DNA from: Terracoccus sp. 273MFTsu3.1
GTDB lineage: Bacteria > Actinomycetota > Actinomycetes > Actinomycetales > Dermatophilaceae
Assembly (NCBI RefSeq): GCF_000383675.1
Contig: NZ_KB911820.1
Coordinates: 558,001 to 622,000 of the forward strand
Length of the DNA stretch: 64,000 nucleotides
Direction of reading: 5' to 3'
Position 1 is the first letter of the stretch. The number at the start of each line of letters is the position of its first letter. The notes below the pieces were generated by a model. It saw only the letters and a list, made by a program, of their open reading frames with translations, had not been told where the DNA came from and ran no database searches. A program made the translations under genes and the position numbers. Below are positions 16,401 through 24,668 of the stretch, piece by piece.

Positions 16401-17428
16401 CGGGTCGGGGTGCCGCGGCGGACGCCCGAGGCGCGGACGATGAGCCGCGTCGGCATGACGACGGTCTGTGCCTGCGACTCGTCGCCGAGCAGACGGGCGA
16501 AGAGCTGCTGGGCGGCCTTCTGTCCCATGGCCGCCGGGTCCTGGTGGACGACGGTGACCGGGGGGTCGATGAGGGCGGCGAGCTCGAAGTCGTCGTAGCC
16601 GACGAGCGACAGCGGGAGTCGCAGCTCGCGCAGGGCGAGGAGGGCTGCGAGGGTGATCCGGTTGTTGCCGGTGATGACCGCGGTGATCGGCTCCGGGCCG
16701 GTCGCCCACTGGCTCAGCGACTCGTGCACGGAGGCCGGACTGTGCGGACCCATGGAGACACGTGGGGTCGTGGGCAGTCCGAGGCTCTGCTGCGTCGTGA
16801 CGAAGGCGTCGCGGCGTTGCCGTGCCGTCCAGAACGCCGGGTCGTCGCCGTAGAAGGCGATGTTGCGGTGCCCGTGCGCGACGAGGTGCTCGACAGCGCT
16901 GCGGATGCCGCCGTGGTTGTCACTGAGGATCGTGTCGCGCGGGGTGCCCCGGACGGGACGATCCATGTAGACGATCGGGGTGTGGCTCGCCTCGAGCACG
17001 GCGTCCGAGGACGCGCTCTCGTCGGCCGGGACGACGACGATGCCGTCGACGCGGCGGTTCACGAGCGCCTCGATGACGGCGCGCTCACGTGACGGGGAGC
17101 CCTCCGCCGACGCGGTGATGAGCTGGTGCTGGCGGATGCGCGCCTCGCGCTCGACGGCCGCGCCGACCTGCGAGTAGAAGGGGTTGGCGAGGTCCTCGAC
17201 GACGAGGGCGATGGTGAACGTACGCCCCTGACGCATGAGGCGGGCGCCGTCGTGGCGGCGGAAGCCGAGTCGCTCGATGACGGCCCGCACCCGCTCGGCC
17301 GTGTCAGGACGCACCCCCGGCTCGTGGTTGACCACGCGCGAGACGGTCTTGACCGAGACGTGCGCCTCGGCGGCGACGTCGGCCATGGTCGGGCGGGCGG
17401 CTGTCCGGTGGTCAGACAACGCTGTCAT
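16397..17428 (-). CDS. LacI-family transcriptional regulator of the mannose locus
   Basis: A 343-residue repressor. The N-terminal helix-turn-helix TMADVAAEAHVSVKTVSRVVN (residues 14-33) and hinge are standard; the sugar-binding core includes VVEDLANPFYSQVG, RRVDGIVVVPAD, NHGGIRSAVEHLVAHGHRNI and VVHQDPAAMGQKAAQ. The start ATG 17428 is the last before the domain; longer frames upstream are not protein-like. A perfect 12-bp palindrome lies 17 bases upstream. The gene is divergent from GH92 and cotranscribed with manA, so it probably senses a mannose-derived ligand. Confidence 0.9.
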   Translation of the reverse strand: MTALSDHRTAARPTMADVAAEAHVSVKTVSRVVNHEPGVRPDTAERVRAVIERLGFRRHDGARLMRQGRTFTIALVVEDLANPFYSQVGAAVEREARIRQHQLITASAEGSPSRERAVIEALVNRRVDGIVVVPADESASSDAVLEASHTPIVYMDRPVRGTPRDTILSDNHGGIRSAVEHLVAHGHRNIAFYGDDPAFWTARQRRDAFVTTQQSLGLPTTPRVSMGPHSPASVHESLSQWATGPEPITAVITGNNRITLAALLALRELRLPLSLVGYDDFELAALIDPPVTVVHQDPAAMGQKAAQQLFARLLGDESQAQTVVMPTRLIVRASGVRRGTPTR

Positions 17429-17444
17429 GCCCGCAGTCTCGTCA

Positions 17445-17456
17445 TCGAGCGCTCGA
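17445..17456. promoter_or_regulatory. LacI-type operator palindrome
   Basis: TCGAGCGCTCGA is a perfect 12-bp palindrome with the central GCGC common in LacI-family operators. It lies between lacI (start 17428) and the GH92 gene (start 17654) and could control both directions. A weaker nested dyad (TGTCCG 17501-17506 with CGGACA 17522-17527; CCGATC 17504-17509 with GATCGG 17529-17534) lies nearer GH92. Confidence 0.65.
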
Positions 17457-17653
17457 ATGGCAACGTCAGGACCTCCTCGGGAGCCACCGCGGTGACGTTC
17501 TGTCCGATCCGATGTCCTGACCGGACAAGATCGGTTCGGGCTGTTGACGCCCTTTGTCGGGTGAGGCGAGTCTCGGCCGGGTCGGAGGCGGCTCGGGGTC
17601 GCCAGCGCCGACCTCACATTCAGCACGGCTCAACGACGAGCACGGAGGAACCC

Positions 17654-20600
17654 ATGCCCATGAGATCCGGGATCCACAGAGGCGTCATCGCCCTGGCAGT
17701 CCTGGCCACGTCGACCGCGGGTGCGGTCGCCGGTCCTGCTTCAGCGAACGCCGCCGGCAGCCCTGCCGCGGCGCCGCTCTCAGCACCCACCGCCGTCGCC
17801 GGCGCGGGTGACTTCACGACGTCGTTCGAGACGGGTCAGCCGCAGCCGGCCCTCTCGACGGTCGAGGCCGGCCCCGCCGGCCCGCGGCAGCAGAACGTCT
17901 CCGGCACGGCCAGCGCCAACGGCAGCCTCCTCGGCTCGGTCGTCGGCGTCACCGCGAGTGCGGAGAACGCGCCGGGTGAGGTCGCGGCCAACCTCGCCGA
18001 CTCCAACCCCGACAGCAAGTGGCTCGCCTTCGCCTCGAGCGGCTGGGTGCGCTACCAGCTCGGTACGCCGGCCAAGGCCGTGCGCTACTCGCTGACGTCG
18101 GCGAACGACTCCCCGGAGCGGGACCCCAAGGACTTCACGCTCCAGGGCTCGGCGGACGGCACGACGTGGACCGACCTCGACCGCCGCACGGGCATCGACT
18201 TCTCGGGACGCTTCGCCACGCGCACGTTCGACGTCACGACGGCGGGGACGTACGCGTACTACCGGCTCAACGTCACGGCGATCCACTCCGGCGGCACGGT
18301 CCAGCTCGCCGACTGGGACCTCTCCGACGGCAGCACCGGTTCCGGCCCGGCGACGCCGATGAAGACGATCGTCGGCTCGGGTCCCATCTCGGGCTTCAAC
18401 ATCAAGCCGCTCGTCGGCTGGACCGGCGTCAAGGCGCTGCGCTACTCCGGTGGACACACCGCCGACGGCCGCGGATACGCGTGGAACCGGCTCTTCGACG
18501 TCAACCTGCCGGTCACCTCGCGGACCCAGCTGAGCTACAAGATCTTCCCCGACATGATCGCGGGCGACCTCGAGTACCCGTCCACGTATGCCGCCCTCGA
18601 CGTCCGCTTCACCGACGGCACGTACCTGTCCGACCTCGGCGCCGACGACCAGCACGGCGTCGCGGGCAGCCCGAGCGGCCAGGGCAAGGGCAAGATCCTC
18701 TACGCCAACCAGTGGAACGCCGTCTCGCTCGACGTCGGCAAGGTCGCCGCGGGCAAGACGATCGACCGCGTCCTCGTCGGCTACGACAACGTCGGAGGTG
18801 CGACGAAGGACACCCGCTTCGGCGGCTGGATCGACGATGTCGCGGTCCAGGCTGACCCGGCGGTCATCGACGGCTCTGACCTGACGAACTACGTCGACGT
18901 GCGACGCGGCACCAACGCCTCCGGCGGCTTCTCGCGTGGCAACAACCTGCCGATCAGCGCGGTGCCCAACGGCTTCACGTTCTTCACCCCGGTGACGAGC
19001 GCCAACTCGCAGTCGTGGGAGTACTACTACCAGTCGCAGAACAACGCGGCGAATCTCCCTGTCCTGCAAGGCCTTGCGGTCTCGCACGAGCCGAGCCCGT
19101 GGATGGGTGACCGCAACCAGATGTCGGTCATGCCGTCCATCGCGACGGACACCCCGACGGGCAGTGCGTCCGGCCGCGGTCTCGCCTTCGACCACGCGAC
19201 CGAGGTCGCCCACCCGGACTACTACAAGGTGGCCCTCGCCGGCGGCCTGACCGCCGAGACGGCCCCGGCCGACCACGGCGGCGTCTACCGGTTCACCTTC
19301 CCCGCCGCGGCGAGCAAGGGCAGCCTCGTCGTCGACACCATCGACGACAACGGCACCTTCACCGTCGACGCGGCCACCGGCACCATGACGGGCTGGGTCG
19401 ACAACGGCAGCGGCCTGTCCGCCGGCCGCAGCCGGATGTTCGTCTATGGCACCTTCGACCGGCCCGCCACGGCGGTGGGCACGGCGCCGGGTGGTCACAC
19501 GGGCACCCGCTACGCCTCCTTCGACACGAGCACGAGCAAGCAGGTCGTGCTCAAGCTCTCGACGTCGTTCCTCTCGCTCGACCAGGCGAAGAAGAACCAC
19601 GCCCTCGAGCTCGCGTCCCGCGACTTCGACGCGGTGCGTGCCGCGGCGAAGACCGCCTGGAACGCCCGCCTCGGCGTCGTCAACGTCAAGGGCGCCAACG
19701 ACAGCGAGCGGACGACGCTCTACTCGAACCTGTACCGGCTCAACCTCTACCCGAACAGCCAGTTCGAGAACACCGGCACGGCTGCGGCCCCCCGCTACCA
19801 GTACGCGAGCCCGGTTGCGGCCAAGAGCGGTTCGGCGTCGGCGACGACGACGAACGCCGCCGTCAAGGACGGCAAGATCTACGTCAACAACGGCTTCTGG
19901 GACACCTACCGCACCGTGTGGCCGGCCTACAGCCTGCTCTACCCGGAGGTGGCGGCCGAGATCGCCGACGGCTTCGTGCAGCAGTACCGCGACGGTGGCT
20001 GGGTCGCACGGTGGAGCTCGCCGGGCTACGCCGACCTCATGACCGGCACGAGCTCCGACGTCGCCTTCGCCGACGCGTACGCCAAGGGCGTCAAGCTGCC
20101 CGACCCGCTCGCGGCATACGACGCCGCCCTCAAGAACGCGACGGTCCTGCCGACGTCGAGCGCGGTCGGTCGCAAGGGTCTCGACACGTCCACCTTCCTC
20201 GGCTACACGAGCACCGACACGGGCGAGAGCGTCTCGTGGGGTCTCGAGGGCCTCGTCAACGACTTCGGCATCGGCACCATGGCGGCCAAGCTCGCCAAGG
20301 ACCCGGCCACGCCGACGTCGCGCCGCGCGCAGCTCACCGAGGAGTCCGCGTACTTCCTCGAGCGGGCGACGCACTACGGCAACCTCTTCAACCCGAAGGT
20401 CGGCTTCTTCCAGGGTCGTGCCGCCGACGGCACCTTTCCGTCGAGCTTCGACCCGGAGGACTGGGGCGGCGACTACACCGAGACGAACGCCTGGAACTTC
20501 GCCTTCCACGCTCCGTTCGACGGCAACGGCCTCGCCAACCTCTACGGCGGCCGTGACGCGCTCGCGAAGAAGCTCGACACCTTCTTCTCGACGCCCGAGA

Positions 20601-22774
20601 CGGCGACGAAGCCCGGCGGCTACGGCGGCGTCATCCACGAGATGCTCGAGGCGCGCGACGTCCGCATGGGCCAGCTCGGCCAGAGCAACCAGGTGAGCCA
20701 CCACATCGCCTACATGTACGACTGGACCGGCCAGCAGTGGAAGACGGCCGAGAAGGTCCGAGAGATCATGCGTCGCCTCTACGTCGGCGGCGAGATCGGC
20801 CAGGGCTACCCCGGCGACGAGGACAACGGCGAGATGTCGGCGTGGTACGTCCTGTCCTCGCTCGGCATCTACCCGCTGCAGGTCGGCTCGGCCAACTGGG
20901 CCATCGGCTCGCCGAAGTTCGACCAGGTGACGGTCAAGCGCACGCAGGGTGACCTCGTCGTCAACGCTCCCGGCAACTCCGAGCACAACATCTACGTGCA
21001 GGGCGTCACCGTCGACGGCAAGAAGCACAAGAGCGTCTCGATCAGCCAGGACGAGCTCACCGGCCCGACCACGGTCGACTTCGCGATGGGTGCCAAGCCG
21101 TCCGACTTCGGCGCTCGCGCCCAGGATGCGCCCCCGTCGCTGACGCAGGGCACCGAGGCGCCGACGCCGCTCAAGGACGCGACCGGTCCCGGCCGCGGCT
21201 CCGCGACGGCGACCGACCTCGCGTCGGGCTCCGACGCCAAGGCCCTCTTCGACAACACGTCGCGCACCGGGGTGTCCTTCACCTCGGGCACGCCGTCGGT
21301 GACCTTCGCCCTGTCGGGCGTCGGCCAGCGGGCCACCTGGTACACCGTCACCTCCGGACCGAAGGCCGGCGACCCGTCGGCCTGGCGTCTCGAGGGCAGC
21401 AAGGACGACGGCAAGACGTGGCAGACGCTCGACACGCGCACGGGGCAGGTCTTCCCGTGGCGGGTGCAGACGCGTCCGTTCGAGATCGCGCACGCCGGCA
21501 CGTTCACGACCTACCGGCTCGTCGTCACGGCGACGGCAGGCGGGGACGCCGCGAACCTGTCCGAGCTCGAGCTGCTCACCGACGGATCCAAGGCCCAGAA
21601 CACCGGGCTCAAGGTCTCGGCGGCCGAGCCGTTCGAGGTCGCGGAGGACACCACGTGGTCCGGTGCCGTCGCCACCTTCTCGGGTGGCGTCGGCCAGGGC
21701 ACCGACCCGTCCGCCACGGCCACGGCGACCATCGCGTGGGGTGACGGCACGAGCTCGGCGGGCACCATCGAGCCCGGTGACCTCGGCTCGTACACCGTTC
21801 GCGGCACCCACACGTGGGCCGAGCCCGGGCCGTACCAGCCCAAGGTCACCGTCACGACGGGGAACGACAGCGGCTCGGCGCTCGGCGCCGTCACCGTGCA
21901 CCAGGCGTCCACGCCGGCGTATGCCGCCGGGTTCGACTCCGTGTGCTTCGGCAACGTCGGCGACGTCGTCCACTGCGACGGCAAGGACGCGGGCCTGTCC
22001 CGTGAGGCCCTGGCCGCCGCGGGCGGGGTGCCCGGCAAGCTGCTCACCGTCCCCGGGACCGACCTGCGCTACTCGATGCCGGGGATCCCGGTCGGCGAGA
22101 AGGACAACGCGACGGGTGCGGGTCAGACCCTTCCCGTGACGCTGGCACCCGGGGCGACGAGGCTGTCGCTCATCGGCACCGGCACGCAGCGCAACCAGGA
22201 CACGACCGCCACGGTGCGCTTCACGGACGGCTCGACGACGAGCTACCCGGTGCAGTACGGCGACTGGTGCGGCTCGGCCCAGTTCGGCAACACGGTCGCG
22301 CTCGAGATGGCCTACCGCCTCAACGGGACGGGCACCGACGGCTGCCGCGCCAAGCTGTTCGCCACGGCTCCGCTCACGGTGCCGACCGGCAAGACGGTCG
22401 CGTCGGTGACGTTGCCGACACAGACCGGTGACCCGACGACGGCGGGGCGGATCCACGTCTTCGCCGTCGCCGACAACGGCTCGGCCCTCACCGTCGCGGC
22501 CGCGGCGGACGCCACGGCGGCGACCGGCGCCGACACCGATGTCACGCTCGGCACCGCGTCGGGTGGCGTCCCCGCCGACACCGGCTACACGGCCCGCGTC
22601 CAGTGGGGCGACGGCACCGTGACCGAGGACGCGACGGTGACGACGGCGGCCGACGGCACCGCCACCGTCACGGGGGGTCACACCTGGGGCGCCGCCGGCA
22701 CCTACTCGGTGCGGGTCCTCGTCTCGGACTCCCGGTCCGACGTGCTGAGCTCGCTCACCGTCACGGTCGGCTAG
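17654..22774 (+). CDS. Giant secreted GH92 alpha-mannosidase with accessory domains
   Basis: A 1706-residue exported glycosidase. Signal peptide 1-40; a first F5/8-type (CBM32-like) domain about 95-230; a beta-rich domain about 240-405; the GH92 core about 411-1152; a second F5/8-type domain about 1175-1310; a PKD-like domain 1315-1415; an NPCBM-like region 1420-1600; a second PKD-like domain to the end. Candidate catalytic residues are present: acid E943 in TETNAWNF and bases D1055/D1057 in GYPGDEDNGEMSAWY. The usual NEPSH motif is NQVSH here (Q1013), so linkage preference may differ from alpha-1,2. GGAGGA precedes ATG 17654. It probably degrades yeast-type mannans outside the cell, under the neighbouring LacI regulator. 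Confidence 0.9.
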   Translation: MPMRSGIHRGVIALAVLATSTAGAVAGPASANAAGSPAAAPLSAPTAVAGAGDFTTSFETGQPQPALSTVEAGPAGPRQQNVSGTASANGSLLGSVVGVTASAENAPGEVAANLADSNPDSKWLAFASSGWVRYQLGTPAKAVRYSLTSANDSPERDPKDFTLQGSADGTTWTDLDRRTGIDFSGRFATRTFDVTTAGTYAYYRLNVTAIHSGGTVQLADWDLSDGSTGSGPATPMKTIVGSGPISGFNIKPLVGWTGVKALRYSGGHTADGRGYAWNRLFDVNLPVTSRTQLSYKIFPDMIAGDLEYPSTYAALDVRFTDGTYLSDLGADDQHGVAGSPSGQGKGKILYANQWNAVSLDVGKVAAGKTIDRVLVGYDNVGGATKDTRFGGWIDDVAVQADPAVIDGSDLTNYVDVRRGTNASGGFSRGNNLPISAVPNGFTFFTPVTSANSQSWEYYYQSQNNAANLPVLQGLAVSHEPSPWMGDRNQMSVMPSIATDTPTGSASGRGLAFDHATEVAHPDYYKVALAGGLTAETAPADHGGVYRFTFPAAASKGSLVVDTIDDNGTFTVDAATGTMTGWVDNGSGLSAGRSRMFVYGTFDRPATAVGTAPGGHTGTRYASFDTSTSKQVVLKLSTSFLSLDQAKKNHALELASRDFDAVRAAAKTAWNARLGVVNVKGANDSERTTLYSNLYRLNLYPNSQFENTGTAAAPRYQYASPVAAKSGSASATTTNAAVKDGKIYVNNGFWDTYRTVWPAYSLLYPEVAAEIADGFVQQYRDGGWVARWSSPGYADLMTGTSSDVAFADAYAKGVKLPDPLAAYDAALKNATVLPTSSAVGRKGLDTSTFLGYTSTDTGESVSWGLEGLVNDFGIGTMAAKLAKDPATPTSRRAQLTEESAYFLERATHYGNLFNPKVGFFQGRAADGTFPSSFDPEDWGGDYTETNAWNFAFHAPFDGNGLANLYGGRDALAKKLDTFFSTPETATKPGGYGGVIHEMLEARDVRMGQLGQSNQVSHHIAYMYDWTGQQWKTAEKVREIMRRLYVGGEIGQGYPGDEDNGEMSAWYVLSSLGIYPLQVGSANWAIGSPKFDQVTVKRTQGDLVVNAPGNSEHNIYVQGVTVDGKKHKSVSISQDELTGPTTVDFAMGAKPSDFGARAQDAPPSLTQGTEAPTPLKDATGPGRGSATATDLASGSDAKALFDNTSRTGVSFTSGTPSVTFALSGVGQRATWYTVTSGPKAGDPSAWRLEGSKDDGKTWQTLDTRTGQVFPWRVQTRPFEIAHAGTFTTYRLVVTATAGGDAANLSELELLTDGSKAQNTGLKVSAAEPFEVAEDTTWSGAVATFSGGVGQGTDPSATATATIAWGDGTSSAGTIEPGDLGSYTVRGTHTWAEPGPYQPKVTVTTGNDSGSALGAVTVHQASTPAYAAGFDSVCFGNVGDVVHCDGKDAGLSREALAAAGGVPGKLLTVPGTDLRYSMPGIPVGEKDNATGAGQTLPVTLAPGATRLSLIGTGTQRNQDTTATVRFTDGSTTSYPVQYGDWCGSAQFGNTVALEMAYRLNGTGTDGCRAKLFATAPLTVPTGKTVASVTLPTQTGDPTTAGRIHVFAVADNGSALTVAAAADATAATGADTDVTLGTASGGVPADTGYTARVQWGDGTVTEDATVTTAADGTATVTGGHTWGAAGTYSVRVLVSDSRSDVLSSLTVTVG

Positions 22775-22789
22775 CCCGGAGGCAGCACA

Positions 22790-22830
22790 GCAGAGCGGCG
22801 CGGGGAACACGCCTCCCCGCGCCGCTCTGC
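22790..22830. terminator. Strong hairpin between GH92 and DUF3224 genes
   Basis: GCAGAGCGGCGCGGGGA (22790-22806) pairs perfectly with TCCCCGCGCCGCTCTGC (22814-22830) around a 7-base loop. It lies between two convergent stop codons, so it can serve both. Confidence 0.85.
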
Positions 22831-22834
22831 CGCG

Positions 22835-23236
22835 TCACCCGAGGTTGTGGTCGAAGTCCATCCGGTGGGTGCCGTCGGCGTCGACCGTGAGGCGCACCGA
22901 GCCCTCGATGCCGACGAGCTCGCCGGTCCCGCTCCCGGGGACGATGAGGCCGTACTCGTGGGCACGGTCGGTGCCGCTGGTCGAGGCGGCGTGGACGAAG
23001 TTGAACGCACCGCGGCGTCCCGCCACGGTGCCTTCGAAGGACTCCATGGCGACGTACGTGCCGACGCCGGAGCTCTGGTCGAAGGCCGACGTGAACTGGG
23101 TGACGCTGCGGCCCTCGACGTCACCGGCATACGTCTTGCGCATCCGCAGGTGCCCGGTGGGCAGGGCCGTCGTCACGTCGGGGACGTAGTCGGTGACGTC
23201 GAAGTCGGACGTCGTGAAGGTCGAGGTGCTCAGCAC
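22835..23236 (-). CDS. DUF3224 family protein
   Basis: A 133-residue protein matching the DUF3224 pattern: KTYAGDVEGRSVTQFTSAFD, then YVAMESFEGTVAGRRGAFNF, then LTVDADGTHRMDFDHNL. The fold is a small beta-barrel related to allene-oxide-cyclase-like barrels; no activity is known. GTG 23236 is the likely start because it overlaps the upstream stop (GTGCTGA, 23230-23236), implying translational coupling with the DUF6855-type gene. No signal peptide. Confidence 0.8.
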   Translation of the reverse strand: MLSTSTFTTSDFDVTDYVPDVTTALPTGHLRMRKTYAGDVEGRSVTQFTSAFDQSSGVGTYVAMESFEGTVAGRRGAFNFVHAASTSGTDRAHEYGLIVPGSGTGELVGIEGSVRLTVDADGTHRMDFDHNLG

Positions 23237-23664
23237 GCGCGCATCCGGTTGTTGTGCGGCAGGTGCTCCACCTCGGCGAGACCGAGCTCCTCGAGCAGGG
23301 GCGGCAGGTACATCCCGACGCGCCCGCGGTAGCCCTTGCGCAGGCCGTACCAGCCACCCACGGGGTTGTCGGCCGAGCGGGCCCACGCCTCCACGGTCCC
23401 CTCCTTGGCCGGCTTCTGCTCGTCGGCCGCCCCGAGCGGGACCCAGTCGCCCTGCTCCCGGAGCCACGCGTGGAGGTCGTCGACGACCCGGGCGTCATAG
23501 GTCAGCCGCGTCGAGCCCACCTGGCAGACGAGCTGCGGCGGCTCGGTGCCGTCGTCGCGGTGCATCGTGTACTCGGAGGTGCCCGGCGGGGTGCGCAGGA
23601 CCCACGGGTCGTCGGTGGTTCCGGTCCCGCTCACGGGGTCCTCCTGGCTCGGGGTCGTCGTCAT
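23230..23664 (-). CDS. Conserved hypothetical protein (DUF6855-type, tentative)
   Basis: A 144-residue soluble protein. Conserved-looking stretches are PWVLRTPPGTSEYTMHRD, LVCQVGSTRLTYDARVVDDL, GDWVPLGAADEQKPAKEGTV and GGWYGLRKGYRGRVGMYLPP, ending EHLPHNNRMRA. I recognise this pattern as a widespread bacterial family without known function; the DUF number is from memory. It is coupled to the DUF3224 gene downstream and divergent from the DUF4118 gene, with 11-bp direct repeats between. Confidence 0.7.
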   Translation of the reverse strand: MTTTPSQEDPVSGTGTTDDPWVLRTPPGTSEYTMHRDDGTEPPQLVCQVGSTRLTYDARVVDDLHAWLREQGDWVPLGAADEQKPAKEGTVEAWARSADNPVGGWYGLRKGYRGRVGMYLPPLLEELGLAEVEHLPHNNRMRAC

Positions 23665-23684
23665 CACCCTTTGTACTCCCGCGT

Positions 23685-23717
23685 CGTCAGGATGACGTCA
23701 AGATCGCGTCAGGATGC
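23685..23717. promoter_or_regulatory. Three 11-bp direct repeats, probable response-regulator site
   Basis: CGTCAGGATGA, CGTCAAGATCG and CGTCAGGATGC follow one another without gaps (23685-23695, 23696-23706, 23707-23717). Direct repeats at one helical turn are the hallmark of OmpR/PhoB-class sites. They lie between the divergent DUF6855-type and DUF4118 genes. Confidence 0.65.
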
Positions 23718-23763
23718 CGCCCGAGCAGCCCCCCGCCCCGAGCGCCGGGTGTTGTGTGGGGTC

Positions 23764-24594
23764 ATGACCACTGACTGGCTGGCCGAGCACCGCGCATCGA
23801 CGCGGTGGGCCGCCCTGCTCCTGCCGATCGTCGTGGGTGCCGGCCTCGGCCTGCTCCGCGACGGGATGAACCAGAGCACCGCCGCCATGGTGCTCGTCCT
23901 GACGGTCGTCGCGGCCGCCGCCACGGGTGACCGGGTCGCCGGGGTCGCCGCGGCGCTCGCGGCCGCCGGCGCCTTCGACTTCTTCCTCACCGAGCCGTTC
24001 TACTCGCTCTCGATCCACCACCGGGACGACCTCGAGCTCGCCCTGGCGCTCGTCGTCGTGGGTCTGGCCGTCACCGAGATCGCGCTCTGGGGCCGCCGCC
24101 AGCAGGCCGCCGCCCAGCGCCGGGACGGCTACATCTCCGGCCTGACCCAGCTGCTCGACCTGCCGCCCGACACGACGGAGGACGCCCGGTCGACGGCCAT
24201 CGCGACCGCGATCACCACGGTGCTCGGCGCCGACCGGTGCACGTGGGACGCCGGCCGTCCCCGCTGGAACGACGCCGTCATCGGGGCGGACGGCCAGGTC
24301 AGCACGGGCGGGCGACGACTGCCCGTCGAGCGGGCCGGGCTGCCCACCGACGGCTACACGGCGGTCGTGGTCCGTCGTGGCACCGACGTCGTCGGCCACT
24401 TCCGCGTCACGGCCTCGACGCACGTCGTGCGGCCGACCGCCGAGCAGCTGCGGGTCGCCGTGCTCCTCGCGGACCGGATGGCCAACGCACGAGCGCCGCG
24501 GCCCGCCACCGAGGAGGGGATGGCGGGACACGGCGCAGGCGTGCAGGCGCGAGGAGCCGGCATCGTCGGCGACCCGTTCGCAACCCCTGAGTAA
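23764..24594 (+). CDS. DUF4118 (KdpD-like) membrane protein without a kinase domain
   Basis: A 276-residue protein. Residues about 15-118 hold four hydrophobic segments with AGAFDFFLTEPFYSLSI, the hallmark of the DUF4118 sensor region of KdpD kinases. A GAF-like region follows (about 125-240: GLTQLLDLPPDT, LGADRCTWD, LRVAVLLADRMANAR). There is no histidine kinase or ATPase module, and no kinase or response regulator adjoins it. It may be a stand-alone sensor or a kinase modulator. The 11-bp repeats upstream suggest control by an OmpR-type regulator such as KdpE; that link is inference. Confidence 0.8.
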   Translation: MTTDWLAEHRASTRWAALLLPIVVGAGLGLLRDGMNQSTAAMVLVLTVVAAAATGDRVAGVAAALAAAGAFDFFLTEPFYSLSIHHRDDLELALALVVVGLAVTEIALWGRRQQAAAQRRDGYISGLTQLLDLPPDTTEDARSTAIATAITTVLGADRCTWDAGRPRWNDAVIGADGQVSTGGRRLPVERAGLPTDGYTAVVVRRGTDVVGHFRVTASTHVVRPTAEQLRVAVLLADRMANARAPRPATEEGMAGHGAGVQARGAGIVGDPFATPE

Positions 24595-24632
24595 CCTAGG
24601 GGCCCGCGAGCACCCGTTGGGTAAAGAGACGG

Positions 24633-24646
24633 TCAGGAATTCCTGA
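24633..24646. repeat. 14-bp perfect palindrome between convergent genes
   Basis: TCAGGAATTCCTGA lies between the DUF4118 stop (24594) and the nfo stop (24669), in an A/T-richer patch. With no loop it is a poor terminator; it may be a protein site or a cruciform remnant. No other inverted repeat is obvious in this gap. Confidence 0.4.
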
Positions 24647-24668
24647 GACGCGGCTGGGAACGACGGAA

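Noticed and set aside
17126-17653. Extended GH92 start upstream of the signal peptide
   Set aside because: It would run through the lacI gene antisense and the operator; ATG 17654 has a ribosome site and a clean signal peptide.
20681-20700. Loss of the GH92 catalytic acid (Glu to Gln at 1013)
   Set aside because: Spacing to the base Asp residues shows the acid corresponds to E943 in TETNAWNF; Q1013 belongs to the +1 subsite motif instead.
17780-22810. 1676-codon minus-strand frame opposite GH92
   Set aside because: A shadow of the mannosidase: it is Arg/Gly/Val-rich, carries no domain, and the sense frame has clear motifs and a signal peptide.
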